The notes under the pieces were generated by a model. That model had not been told where the DNA came from, did no database searches, and worked only from the letters and a program-made list of their open reading frames with translations. The translations under genes and the position numbers were made by a program. Positions 9,714 through 20,627 of a stretch of 36,254 nt of DNA are shown here, piece after piece (the first letter of the stretch is position 1; the number at the start of each line of letters is the position of its first letter). Source of the stretch: an uncultured Lewinella sp. (GTDB lineage Bacteria > Bacteroidota > Bacteroidia > Chitinophagales > Saprospiraceae); contig CAJXMP010000010.1 in NCBI GenBank assembly GCA_913056515.1, forward strand, positions 1 to 36,254, in the 5' to 3' direction.

Positions 9714-10088
9714 CTAGGGTTCTTGAACAAAATCAAATTCAAATTGGTAATCATTTAAAATCATTTGTAATTGCAAAGTTGAATCTGATATACTTACGAT
9801 TTTATAATCTGGATTTATTCTAGCCCCTGTAGTTGAAATAGTAAGGTTTTCAAGCTTATAAGTTTGCTCCTCCCTGGAACTAGACAGATTTGAATATAAC
9901 AAGGTATCATTAACGAATTCTAGCTTTAAGTTGTCTAGCGTCTCTGTTACATTCCCATTACGTGTAGCACTTTGAAGTTTCCATACACCAAGTAGCATTT
10001 CAGCTGTATCATTTTCGTTACCGCTTTCCTGTTGACAGGCGCTAAAAAGGATTACAACTATACTGATTAGAATGGTTAAACTGCGCAT
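9714..10088 (-). CDS. Small lipoprotein, lipocalin-like
   Basis: Lipobox IVVILFSACQQES; LLGVWKLQSATRNG start typical of lipocalin-like Bacteroidota lipoproteins. Confidence 0.6.
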   Translation of the reverse strand: MRSLTILISIVVILFSACQQESGNENDTAEMLLGVWKLQSATRNGNVTETLDNLKLEFVNDTLLYSNLSSSREEQTYKLENLTISTTGARINPDYKIVSISDSTLQLQMILNDYQFEFDFVQEP

Positions 10089-10152
10089 GATTTGTTGTAT
10101 TCTATCTTAATTGGAGTTTATGTTTAGGTAAAAATACTATTCTTTTTATAAA

Positions 10153-11382
10153 TCAGCTTTCTTTAGTCAATTCAATCACTGTAATCTCCGGTTTTATTCC
10201 TACGCGTCCAGGATACCCTAGATATCCCAAGCCCCGATTGACATAAAGCGCTTGCCCATCATTTTGGTATAGTCCTGCCCACTGTTTGTACAAGAATTTG
10301 GCTGGACTCCATTTGATAAACCCAGGAATTTCTATCCCGAATTGCATGCCGTGTGTGTGCCCTGAAAGGGTTAACTCTATCTGTTTAAATGCAGTAGTTA
10401 CTTCTTGATTCCAATGAGATGGGTCATGGGATAATAAGAGTCGAAAGTCTGCTTGCTCTGTTTGCTCACTAGCATGTACAAGGTCACCTCTTTGTGGAAA
10501 TCGTTTGGAAGCACTTTGGTTCTCCACTCCAATCACTGCCAAGGTACTATCACCCACCTCAAGCAATCGATGCTCATTGAGTAAGAGTTCCCAACCCATT
10601 TGTGCTTGGTTTCGCTTGAGTTGATCCATGTTGGCGATCTTTGCCTCTGGACTTGGCCAAGACACATAGTTTCCATAATCATGATTACCTAAAACAGAGT
10701 AGACCCCATGAGGCGCCTTTATGGCAGAAAAGATATCCATGTAGTCCTCAATCTCATCTGCTTTATTGTTTACTAAATCTCCTGTAAAACAGACTAAATC
10801 TGGTTGAGCTTCATTGATCAGTTCAACGGCTCTTTTGATAGGTTCTTTAAATAAAAAACTACCTGCATGGATATCTGATATTTGAACAATTGTGAATCCC
10901 TCCAGATCTTTACTTAAGTTCTTAATGGGCAGCTTAAGCCTAAAAACTTTATAGTTGTATGGATTTCTGATCATGCCCCAAGTCAAGGACAGAAAGGGAA
11001 TACTGCTAAAAACTAAGGCAGTTTTACTTAAAAAGGTCGATCTACCTGCATTAAACTCGTGGTTTATACCCACTTTATCTATGAGCCATAGTCCAATTCT
11101 TCTTAGATCATCAGCAAATAAGAATACACCACCAACAAACTTGGAGAGAATGATTATAAAAGTAAGTGCTCCCCAGATACTATTTAATGGTTTGGGGAAT
11201 TGGTCATTCAGATTGGTAAACAAACAAATGATATAGATGACTTCTATAGCAGTAAGCGTTAAGTATATACCTAAGCTAGTAGCCTTCCAAGTTGATGTTG
11301 TGGTTCTGTAAAAATGCAGGAACAGTTGGAAAGCGTAGTATTCACCAACTAGTAAAAAGGCTAGCGGAATAAGAAATCTCAT
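10153..11382 (-). CDS. Membrane-associated metallophosphoesterase
   Basis: Motifs QISDIHAG, CFTGDLVNN, VLGNHDYG, LLSHDPSHW, LTLSGHTHGMQ; N-terminal TM helices. Internal start MRFLIPL preferred to the tracked 11433. Confidence 0.92.
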   Translation of the reverse strand: MRFLIPLAFLLVGEYYAFQLFLHFYRTTTSTWKATSLGIYLTLTAIEVIYIICLFTNLNDQFPKPLNSIWGALTFIIILSKFVGGVFLFADDLRRIGLWLIDKVGINHEFNAGRSTFLSKTALVFSSIPFLSLTWGMIRNPYNYKVFRLKLPIKNLSKDLEGFTIVQISDIHAGSFLFKEPIKRAVELINEAQPDLVCFTGDLVNNKADEIEDYMDIFSAIKAPHGVYSVLGNHDYGNYVSWPSPEAKIANMDQLKRNQAQMGWELLLNEHRLLEVGDSTLAVIGVENQSASKRFPQRGDLVHASEQTEQADFRLLLSHDPSHWNQEVTTAFKQIELTLSGHTHGMQFGIEIPGFIKWSPAKFLYKQWAGLYQNDGQALYVNRGLGYLGYPGRVGIKPEITVIELTKES

Positions 11383-11508
11383 GAAGTTTTCAATTGTTGT
11401 CGTAATAATCGTAAAAAGAACAACAAATATCACCTAAGGTTCAGCAATTTTTTTAAACTTTAATAGAACTGATTTCTACAACAACTATTAATTATCCAAC
11501 TAACTCTT

Positions 11509-13188
11509 ATGAAACGTTTATTTTTATTCTTTTTTGTTTGCTTTAATTTTTGCTCCCCGTTCAATATTCTTGCTCAAGAAGGATATGACGGTTACTCCTT
11601 TAATGAGCAAGATACCCTTAGAGGTCAATTAAACCCCTACCGAACTTGCTACGATGTTCATTTCTATGACTTAGATCTTTTTGTCGACATGCTCGAGCGA
11701 TCTATTCAAGGTCAAGTTGGGATTCATTTTACGGTGCAAGAAGATTTTGACCGTATGCAAATCGATTTATTTGAAAATATGCAGATTGATTCGGTAGTAT
11801 ATGTTGATGGGCAAGCAAACCAGCTTGTAACTACCTTCGAACGAAATGGAAATGCTTTTTTCGTTGATGTTCCAAATCAAACGAAAGGAGCTACTGGTCA
11901 GGTGATTGTATATTATGGAGGTAAACCAATTATTGCAAAGAATGCACCCTGGGATGGTGGATTTTCTTGGAAAAGAGATAAAGAAAATAGGCCTTGGCTA
12001 GGGGTATCTTGTGAAGGTATTGGAGCTAGTCTTTGGTGGCCGAATAAAGATCATTTGTCAGAGGAGGCTGATAGCACTCGCATACGCGTAACTGTTGACG
12101 ATGAATATACGGTTATTAGTAATGGTAATTTGAGGTCAACGGAAGTTTTAGATAATGGTCTACATGCCTTTGAGTGGTTTGTAGCTTATCCAATCAATAA
12201 CTATAATGTCACGTTGAATATTGGAAATTATGCGCATTTCGATGATCCATATGTGGCTTTTGATGGAGATACGCTAGCCTGTGATTATTACGTTATGGAT
12301 TACAATTTAGAAAAGGCAAAAAAACACTTTGAGCAGGTTCATGGTGTACTAGAATCATTTGAGTACTTCTTTGGAAAATATCCGTTTTGGGAGGATGGTT
12401 TTGCTTTGGTGGAGACGCCATATTTAGGCATGGAACATCAAAGTTGTATTGCTTATGGGAATAAGTATATGCGCGGATACTTAGGGGGTATGATTCCTGC
12501 GGATATGGACTGGGATTATATCATAGTACATGAAACGGGCCATGAGTATTTTGGTAATAGTGTATCCTCTGTGGACCACGCAGAGATGTGGATTCATGAG
12601 TCTTTCACCACTTATATGGAGGCCCTATATGTGGAATACTTCTATGAATACGCTGATGTAGAGCGGTATTTAGAAGGACAGCGACCTTTTATCCGTAATA
12701 AACAATCTATCGTAGGTCCAATGGATGTTAACTTTGACAATTGGAAAGCCAGTGATCACTATTACAAGGGTTCTTGGGTTATTCATACCTTACGCCATCA
12801 CTTAGGAGATGATACATTCTATTTTAAATTTCTAAAGGATTTCTACCAGGCATTCTCTATGAGTCATATGACTTCTGAGGACTTTATTGTATTCATGGAA
12901 GATTACACAGGATTATCTATACGACCAATTATGGAGCACTATCTCTACAAGGCAGAGTTGCCTGTATTACGATATCGTTTAGAGGAAAAAAGGAATAAAA
13001 AGACCTTTACCTATAGTTGGGACAATGTGGCTGAAGATTTTAATTTGAAGGTTTGGGTTCGAGTAGGGGAGGAATTAATTCAAATTAGTCCTAGCACCAC
13101 AGAACAAGAATTGGTTTGGAAGGCACCAGCCAATGCAAAGGTGCGGGTTGATTTAGGAAAATCCTTGATAGATGTGATCGAAGAATAA
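11509..13188 (+). CDS. M1 family metallopeptidase (aminopeptidase N-like)
   Basis: HETGH-X18-E zinc motif (HETGHEYFGNSVSSVDHAEMWIHE), GMEHQ exopeptidase-like motif, signal peptide. Confidence 0.93.
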   Translation: MKRLFLFFFVCFNFCSPFNILAQEGYDGYSFNEQDTLRGQLNPYRTCYDVHFYDLDLFVDMLERSIQGQVGIHFTVQEDFDRMQIDLFENMQIDSVVYVDGQANQLVTTFERNGNAFFVDVPNQTKGATGQVIVYYGGKPIIAKNAPWDGGFSWKRDKENRPWLGVSCEGIGASLWWPNKDHLSEEADSTRIRVTVDDEYTVISNGNLRSTEVLDNGLHAFEWFVAYPINNYNVTLNIGNYAHFDDPYVAFDGDTLACDYYVMDYNLEKAKKHFEQVHGVLESFEYFFGKYPFWEDGFALVETPYLGMEHQSCIAYGNKYMRGYLGGMIPADMDWDYIIVHETGHEYFGNSVSSVDHAEMWIHESFTTYMEALYVEYFYEYADVERYLEGQRPFIRNKQSIVGPMDVNFDNWKASDHYYKGSWVIHTLRHHLGDDTFYFKFLKDFYQAFSMSHMTSEDFIVFMEDYTGLSIRPIMEHYLYKAELPVLRYRLEEKRNKKTFTYSWDNVAEDFNLKVWVRVGEELIQISPSTTEQELVWKAPANAKVRVDLGKSLIDVIEE

Positions 13189-13222
13189 AAAAAGGGAGTC
13201 TATTTTAGACTCCCTTTTTTTA
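13187..13222. terminator. Bidirectional terminator between convergent genes
   Basis: AAAAAAAGGGAGTCTATTTTAGACTCCCTTTTTTT. Confidence 0.88.
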
Positions 13223-13789
13223 TCTAAAAAAGAAGACAGCTAGGATAGCTAATAGAATTAAGGCGATGAACAATTGCCTTAACCACTTCGTTTTGCCACT
13301 TTGATTGGAATAAACTTTAAAAATAAGATCAACGTATTCTCTCCAAGTTATGCCTCTACATAATTTTTCTTTCCCCATAACAAAGTATTTTCGGAAACCA
13401 GTCGCACCGCTTTTACTAAGAATAAAGAAATTGTCATCTAGGTAGGAGAGATCATATAATTCACTAGCTCCTGCTTCAATAATTATTTTATTGGTATCGG
13501 GTAGTAATCTCCATCTTCCTTTAAGGATGTCCCCATTGGTGGATCTCAAATACTCTCCATTATCATTGAAGAAATGCATAATGGTGGAGTTGAAATTATC
13601 TCCGTCCCTAATTTCTAACCAAGGTTTACCACCTGCAGAAGAATAAAATTGCGTTTCATTGATGTCCTCTCCCCAGTTTTTGATACTGGGTAATATGAGA
13701 TCAAGATATTCTGCTAGAGAATTTTTCTCTGGTAGTTCTGCATTAAAAGAGTCCTTTACGGAATCTGACAATTCTTTAAATATGGTCAT
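13220..13789 (-). CDS. Hypothetical protein with a single C-terminal TM helix
   Basis: ORF with C-terminal LRQLFIALILLAILAVFFFR and no N-terminal signal peptide. Confidence 0.6.
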   Translation of the reverse strand: MTIFKELSDSVKDSFNAELPEKNSLAEYLDLILPSIKNWGEDINETQFYSSAGGKPWLEIRDGDNFNSTIMHFFNDNGEYLRSTNGDILKGRWRLLPDTNKIIIEAGASELYDLSYLDDNFFILSKSGATGFRKYFVMGKEKLCRGITWREYVDLIFKVYSNQSGKTKWLRQLFIALILLAILAVFFFR

Positions 13790-13909
13790 TGAGTAAGGCG
13801 AATTATTCCTGAATTAAAGTTACTAAAAAAGTAAATATATAACATTGGATGGATGGAATTCCTATTACTGGTTTGACAATTCCATAAAATTTGGCTTATT
13901 TTGCCTGTT

Positions 13910-14284
13910 CATGTATTGGGCCTTGTCGCATGCTTTGGCATGAGGAAAGTCCGGACAACGCAGAGCACCGCACCATCTAACGGATGGGGTTCCGATCAGT
14001 CGGAATACAGCAAGTGTCGCAGAAAATAACCGCCTGTTCGCAGGTAAGGGTGAAAACGTGCGGTAAGAGCGCACGCAGCCTGTTGGCAACAATGGGTTGG
14101 GATAAACCTTGTGGGTTGAAATGCCATGTATATTCCATTCCTTTATGGACTTATGTTGCTCGCATAAGGTTCTTTTTGAACAATGGGAAGGGTGGGCAGA
14201 TAGAGTTATTGGGTGACCAATGACCCAGATAAATGACAGGGGCCTTCTTCGGAAGGAACAGAATCCGGCTTATACGTATACATG
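13910..14284 (+). ncRNA. rnpB: RNase P RNA (bacterial class A)
   Basis: GAGGAAAGTCCGGAC and AACAGAATCCGGCTTA conserved motifs, GATAAATGACAG, and P1 pairing CATGTAT (13910-13916) with ATACATG (14278-14284). Confidence 0.95.
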
Positions 14285-14320
14285 AAAAAAGGCATCTCGA
14301 ATTTATCGAGATGCCTTTTA
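14285..14320. terminator. Terminator shared by rnpB (+) and sucD (-)
   Basis: AAAAAAGGCATCTCGAATTTATCGAGATGCCTTTTA, U-tract on both strands. Confidence 0.85.
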
Positions 14321-14341
14321 TATTCTGATGGTCTTTAGCTC

Positions 14342-15223
14342 TTATGCTTTGATAGCTTCAAGTGCTTCTACCATTGTTTTTCCAATATGGGCAGGTGATT
14401 TTACTACGTGAATACCACATTCAGCCATAATTTTCATTTTAGCTTCTGCAGTATCTTCAGCTCCACCAATAATAGCACCAGCGTGTCCCATAGTTCTACC
14501 TTTAGGTGCAGTTTGTCCAGCGATAAATCCTACTACAGGCTTAGTTCCATTAGCTTTAATCCAACGAGCTGCATCTGCTTCCATAGTACCGCCGATTTCA
14601 CCTATCATGATGATTCCATCTGTATCGGGATCTTCCATAAGTAATTGAACAGCTTCTTGAGTAGTAGTTCCAATGATTGGATCTCCACCAATTCCGATAC
14701 AAGTGGATTGTCCTAATCCAGATTTAGTTACCTGATCTACCGCTTCGTAGGTCAATGTTCCTGAACGAGAAACGATACCAATTCTTCCTGGATTGTGAAT
14801 GAATCCTGGCATAATACCACACTTAGCCTCTCCTGGAGTCATAACCCCTGGACAGTTCGGTCCTACCAATCTACAATCTCTATCTTCAATGTAAGATTTA
14901 ACCTTTACCATATCCTGTACAGGAATACCTTCAGTAATGCAGATGATTACTTTAATACCAGCATCAGCAGCTTCCATAATGGCATCTCCTGCGAATGCAG
15001 GTGGAACAAATATAACTGATACGTCAGCGTTGGCTTGTTGAACCGCTTCTTGCACGGTATTGAATACGGGCTTACCAAGGTGTTCCATTCCTCCTTTTCC
15101 TGGAGTAACTCCACCAACTACATTGGTGCCGTATGCTATCATTTGTTCAGCATGGAAAGAACCTTCTTTTCCTGTAAAACCCTGAACAATTACATTAGAG
15201 TCTTTTGTAACAAGTACAGACAT
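14342..15223 (-). CDS. sucD: Succinyl-CoA ligase, alpha subunit
   Basis: [45 protein letters not shown]…[20 protein letters not shown]…GHAGAI. Confidence 0.97.
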   Translation of the reverse strand: MSVLVTKDSNVIVQGFTGKEGSFHAEQMIAYGTNVVGGVTPGKGGMEHLGKPVFNTVQEAVQQANADVSVIFVPPAFAGDAIMEAADAGIKVIICITEGIPVQDMVKVKSYIEDRDCRLVGPNCPGVMTPGEAKCGIMPGFIHNPGRIGIVSRSGTLTYEAVDQVTKSGLGQSTCIGIGGDPIIGTTTQEAVQLLMEDPDTDGIIMIGEIGGTMEADAARWIKANGTKPVVGFIAGQTAPKGRTMGHAGAIIGGAEDTAEAKMKIMAECGIHVVKSPAHIGKTMVEALEAIKA

Positions 15224-15250
15224 TGTTTTCAGTATTGTTTGTTGTGTAAT

Positions 15251-15589
15251 CTAATTTTCCTCGAAGATAAAAACATCTTCGTTATTCTTCTTTAAATAGT
15301 ACTCTTCTCTTGCAAATTTTTCTAAATCCGCATTCAAAGCTGCTCTATTTGCCTTTCCCTCTTCAATTAGGTTCAAATAATACTCCTTAAGTTCCTGGTT
15401 TTTTTCCACCTTAGCCCGAAGCTTGACTTGCTCCATGATATTGGCTTTGTCAAAGAATGTAATCCATACCATGAAGGGTAGGAGACAGGCCATATACTTA
15501 TTTCTAAGGAATGGCGGTATTCTGTCTTTGATTACATCGAAAGGTGATTTGGGATTTAAACTCATAGGTTGTTTAGGTTTTACTAGCAA
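15251..15589 (-). CDS. FtsB/DivIC-type septum formation initiator
   Basis: Short protein with one TM then coiled coil and EKFAREEYYLKKNNEDVFIFEE, typical of DivIC/FtsB. The real start may be internal (MSLNPKSPF). Confidence 0.82.
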   Translation of the reverse strand: MLVKPKQPMSLNPKSPFDVIKDRIPPFLRNKYMACLLPFMVWITFFDKANIMEQVKLRAKVEKNQELKEYYLNLIEEGKANRAALNADLEKFAREEYYLKKNNEDVFIFEEN

Positions 15590-15615
15590 TATAAGGAATA
15601 TTATTCAAGCATGCT

Positions 15616-16920
<1,305 letters not shown>

Positions 16921-16944
16921 TTAAAAAATGTAAACTATTTGGTC

Positions 16945-18042
16945 TTATTTGCTATTTGCGATCATTTGTACAAAATCATCGAATAAGTACCTAGAGTCGT
17001 GTGGTCCAGGTGCTGATTCAGGGTGGTATTGTACTGAAAACGCATTTTTATTGTTGATTTTTAATCCTTCTACTGTGCCATCATTTAGATTTCTATGGGT
17101 GATTGTTGCCACATCACTCATTTTATCTAAAGTTTCTGGATTTACAGCAAAACCATGGTTTAGACTAGTGATTTCACACTTAGTTGTAGCTAAATTAATC
17201 ACTGGGTGATTAATGCCACGGTGTCCATGGTGCATCTTGTAGGTGTCGATTCCCGCTGCTAACGCTAGTAATTGGTGGCCTAAGCATATACCAAATACAG
17301 GCATGTTACTCTCTAATATTTGTTTTACCGTATCTACCGCGTAATCCATAGATGATGGATCACCAGGTCCATTAGATAAAAAGAATCCATCTGCACCCCA
17401 AGCTTTAAGTTCTTCAAAACTTGTTTTAGCAGGGAAAACTCGTACTTGGCAATCACGCTCAGCAAAACATCTTAGGATATTGGTTTTCATACCAAAATCC
17501 AATGCTGCTATCTTGTAAGTACCTTTATCTGAAAAGTCATAAGCCTCTTGAGTAGATACCTTTGAAGCAAGCTCAAGTCCTTTCATTTTAGGCGCCTCAG
17601 CTAATTGCTTTTTTAAGGTCTTAATGTCAGTAGTCTCAGAAGAGATAATGGCATTGGATGAACCATCTGTTCTTAATTTCTTTACAATGGCTCTTGTATC
17701 TACACCACCGATACCAACTAAACCTTCATCTTCGAAGTAATCTTGAATAGATCCATCAGCAAGTGGTCTTGAATAGTTGTTCGTGAAGTTTTTGATTACT
17801 ACTCCAGCGATTTTAATGGAGTCAGATTCAGTATCTACATTTTTTATACCGTAATTTCCAATGTGTGCATTAGTCATTACTAGGATTTGGCCGAAGTAAG
17901 AAGGGTCAGTAAAAACTTCTTGGTAGCCGGTCATTCCGGTGTTGAAACACAATTCACCGATAGTTGTTCCGATTTTTCCAGCAGCATGTCCGTGAAAAAC
18001 AGTTCCGTCTTCTAAAAGGATTACAGCAGGTACTTGTTCCAT
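16945..18042 (-). CDS. carA: Carbamoyl-phosphate synthase small subunit
   Basis: AVILLEDGTVFHGHAAG…TGMTGYQEVFTDPSY…SNGPGDPSS…GICLGHQLLALA…QYHPESAPGP. Start moved to MEQVPAV because a -7 element lies between 18084 and 18042. Confidence 0.96.
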   Translation of the reverse strand: MEQVPAVILLEDGTVFHGHAAGKIGTTIGELCFNTGMTGYQEVFTDPSYFGQILVMTNAHIGNYGIKNVDTESDSIKIAGVVIKNFTNNYSRPLADGSIQDYFEDEGLVGIGGVDTRAIVKKLRTDGSSNAIISSETTDIKTLKKQLAEAPKMKGLELASKVSTQEAYDFSDKGTYKIAALDFGMKTNILRCFAERDCQVRVFPAKTSFEELKAWGADGFFLSNGPGDPSSMDYAVDTVKQILESNMPVFGICLGHQLLALAAGIDTYKMHHGHRGINHPVINLATTKCEITSLNHGFAVNPETLDKMSDVATITHRNLNDGTVEGLKINNKNAFSVQYHPESAPGPHDSRYLFDDFVQMIANSK

Positions 18043-18065
18043 ACAAGGGTTTTTTTTTGACTTTG

Positions 18066-18097
18066 CAAATATAGTATTAAACAAATAGAATGAACAA
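18066..18097 (-). promoter_or_regulatory. Bacteroidota-type promoter for carA (TTG-N21-TATATTTG)
   Basis: Minus strand TTG (18097-18095), 21-nt spacer, TATATTTG (18073-18066). Confidence 0.65.
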
Positions 18098-18117
18098 AAA
18101 AGGACATTCCTAATTAT

Positions 18118-18143
18118 AAAAAAGGAGGTTTAAAAACCTCCTG
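18118..18143 (-). terminator. Terminator of the 18149-20551 gene
   Basis: Minus strand AGGAGGTTTTTAAACCTCCTTTTTTT. Confidence 0.8.
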
Positions 18144-18148
18144 ATTAT

Positions 18149-20551
18149 CTATTGAATAAGTATTTTCTTAGATGTTAAAACCACTCCATTTTTATCACTG
18201 ATATTGATGTAATACATGCCAGTGGATAATGGGGCAGTTGAGAACGAAAACTGATTTCGTCCGGCTTTCGCATATTCTTTAAAGAAATGATTTACCTGAC
18301 GTCCAGTTTGGTCTAATATATCTATCGAAATAAGCATTCTTTCTTTTAAATGAAATTCTACCATAAATCGTTCACTAACTGGGTTAGGAAATATACTTGT
18401 TCCAGTTAAGTCATCATTTAGAGTAGATGTATTCGTAGGATCTTCTACTATTATATAGCCATTGACAATCTTTGTGTCAAAGCCTGCTTCATTTTCTGCA
18501 CTGAGTCTAACCTTGTATGTTCCAGGGTTATTATAGGTAACTACTGGATTACTAACAGTAGAAGTACCAGGGCTACCACCAAAGAACTGCCATAATAATT
18601 CTGTAGGTTCATTTAAAGACAAGTCAGTGAATTGAACAGTTAATGGAGCTGTCCCTGTTGTTACATCAGAGGTGAAGTCTGCTATTGGTGGAATCCCTTC
18701 TGGAATAACTTCAATATATTCTTCTTTGATGATTTGAGCATCTTGACCATTATTGATGGTCAACTTCACATTGAAGTTACCTAATTGGTCATAAGTCACT
18801 ACGGGGTTTTGTTCTGTGCTATATGCTGGCTCACCAAATTCAAATTCCCAGAAGTAGGATAGATCTTCTCCTGTGGAATTATCTTCGAAATTTACTACCA
18901 AAGGTTTGAATCCTGAAGTTGGTGTTGCAGTGAAGTCGGCTGATATAGCCCCCATATTGGCTACCCGCTTGATTTCAGAAATAAAGTTGCCATACGCAAA
19001 ATTCAAACCATAGCAACCCGTGAACCACACAGTAGGTGTATCTGCATTAAAGCGCTTGAAAGCAAAGGAATAATCTCCCCATCGTTGGTTATCCCCATCC
19101 AATACAGTAATAGGCGACTCTCCCGATTTTATTAAAACAGATGGTGTAGCATTCATATTTTCATCTACAGCAAAAGCCCGCATCTCTGGATATATCGTCG
19201 AATTAGTTCTTAGGAATCCAACTAAGATAGTCTCATCTGTTTCATCATAGCCAAAAGGCGCAATAGACGGGTGTCCCCAGTCGTAACCTGATTCACTAAA
19301 AATTTCTGTTTCTGCTGAAAAATCATCTAAGCTGATTTTCGCTAAGTAGATTCCTGCATGCCCAGTTGGTGAATTGGAACTGAAGGCAACAAAGACTTTA
19401 TTGTTTTGAACAAAAGCAGATTTTACTCGAATATCTCCTGTATCCATAACCTTGGAGGAACCCAGTTGATCTCCATTTGGTGGACCTGAAAAGTTTTGTT
19501 CTCCAGTAACATTATAAACCGATAGTGTAGGACTATTTTCTACTTGATCATTAACCTCATAGATATACATACTTCCACCTCCGCCCCAGCGATTAGACAC
19601 TAAGTAGAAGCTTGGGCCATAAGGTTCTGACGAACTGTTCACAGTAGGCTTCAGCGTAAATGCATTGTTACCATTGGTTATGCTTACATCCTCGTACACC
19701 ACCATTTCAATTTCATCCTCCCCAGCATATCCTGCATCTTTGTCCATTTGCCAAAGCACGGTTTCAGCAAATCCATTATTGTCTGAAAACAAATTGCCAC
19801 TCATGAAAAAGTCTTCACTAGAAAGTCCAATACTTGGAAAGTCCGTCCAAATCTCCTTATCTGAAGGATCTCCATCTACAATGTAGTGGTTCCAAGCCTC
19901 TAGCGGATCTGAGCTAGTAGAAAAAGATACTACTAAGTTAGAAGTCGCCGAATTATTACCACTTAAGAGTACAAGAATGAATCGGTCGGCTTCAGGATCG
20001 TAGAGCACTTTTGGATCAAAAATAAAAGTTGAAATATCACTGATGATTGGCTCGTAAAAGGTGGTTAAGCTTTGATTAGAAATACTAATGCTTCCGTCTT
20101 CCTGCGCAAAACAGATATTGGAATTAACCACAGATACAATATGTCCATTATTTGAAATGGCAGCTGTATTATCAGGTGGAATCGAAGAGGTTAAGTTCAC
20201 ACGGAATCTTTTCTCAATTTTCAATCCAATGGTATCGTTTAAAAGCTGTGTCTCCCCATTGGATGGGATCTGCTGACCTTTTAATTCCATAGCCTCCTGC
20301 TTTTCTAATTGAAAAGCACTTAGATTTTCTTTTTTAGGTGCGTGTACCTGCCCAAAATTAACCAAGCTTGGATCCCAGTTAGGTTCTGGAGTTGGATCAG
20401 GTATGGTAAATCCTGCTTTGTAGGCAGGAGCAATGGACTTGCCTTTTCTTTCAAAAACCAGTTGTTCATTTTTAATGTCAACTGGTGTTTGAGCCAATAG
20501 AAGTATCGGAAGGGCAAAAAGAGATAGTGTAGAGAAAAGTTTGTTTAGCAT
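18149..20551 (-). CDS. Secreted protein with two PKD domains and T9SS type A sorting domain
   Basis: PKD-like FTATPTSGFKPLVVNFEDNSTGEDLSYFWEFEFG and FTSDVTTGTAPLTVQFTDLS; C-terminal SIFPNPVSERFMVEF…GMYYINISDKNGVVLTSKKILIQ. Start at MLNKLFSTLS gives a clean signal peptide. Confidence 0.88.
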   Translation of the reverse strand: MLNKLFSTLSLFALPILLLAQTPVDIKNEQLVFERKGKSIAPAYKAGFTIPDPTPEPNWDPSLVNFGQVHAPKKENLSAFQLEKQEAMELKGQQIPSNGETQLLNDTIGLKIEKRFRVNLTSSIPPDNTAAISNNGHIVSVVNSNICFAQEDGSISISNQSLTTFYEPIISDISTFIFDPKVLYDPEADRFILVLLSGNNSATSNLVVSFSTSSDPLEAWNHYIVDGDPSDKEIWTDFPSIGLSSEDFFMSGNLFSDNNGFAETVLWQMDKDAGYAGEDEIEMVVYEDVSITNGNNAFTLKPTVNSSSEPYGPSFYLVSNRWGGGGSMYIYEVNDQVENSPTLSVYNVTGEQNFSGPPNGDQLGSSKVMDTGDIRVKSAFVQNNKVFVAFSSNSPTGHAGIYLAKISLDDFSAETEIFSESGYDWGHPSIAPFGYDETDETILVGFLRTNSTIYPEMRAFAVDENMNATPSVLIKSGESPITVLDGDNQRWGDYSFAFKRFNADTPTVWFTGCYGLNFAYGNFISEIKRVANMGAISADFTATPTSGFKPLVVNFEDNSTGEDLSYFWEFEFGEPAYSTEQNPVVTYDQLGNFNVKLTINNGQDAQIIKEEYIEVIPEGIPPIADFTSDVTTGTAPLTVQFTDLSLNEPTELLWQFFGGSPGTSTVSNPVVTYNNPGTYKVRLSAENEAGFDTKIVNGYIIVEDPTNTSTLNDDLTGTSIFPNPVSERFMVEFHLKERMLISIDILDQTGRQVNHFFKEYAKAGRNQFSFSTAPLSTGMYYINISDKNGVVLTSKKILIQ

Positions 20552-20627
20552 GCCTTGCAATAATTTGGACAAAGCTACCATTTCAAATTAAGAAATCTGA
20601 GGTCTTTTCATGGAATGTCTGAAAATA

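Noticed and set aside
13865-14223. Tracked ORFs 13865..14092 (-) and 13984..14223 (+)
   Set aside because: They overlap RNase P RNA; conserved structural motifs explain the sequence.
14408-15295. Plus-strand ORFs opposite sucD and divIC/ftsB (14408, 14795, 15035)
   Set aside because: Ser/His/Tyr/Asn-rich translations typical of antisense frames of conserved genes.
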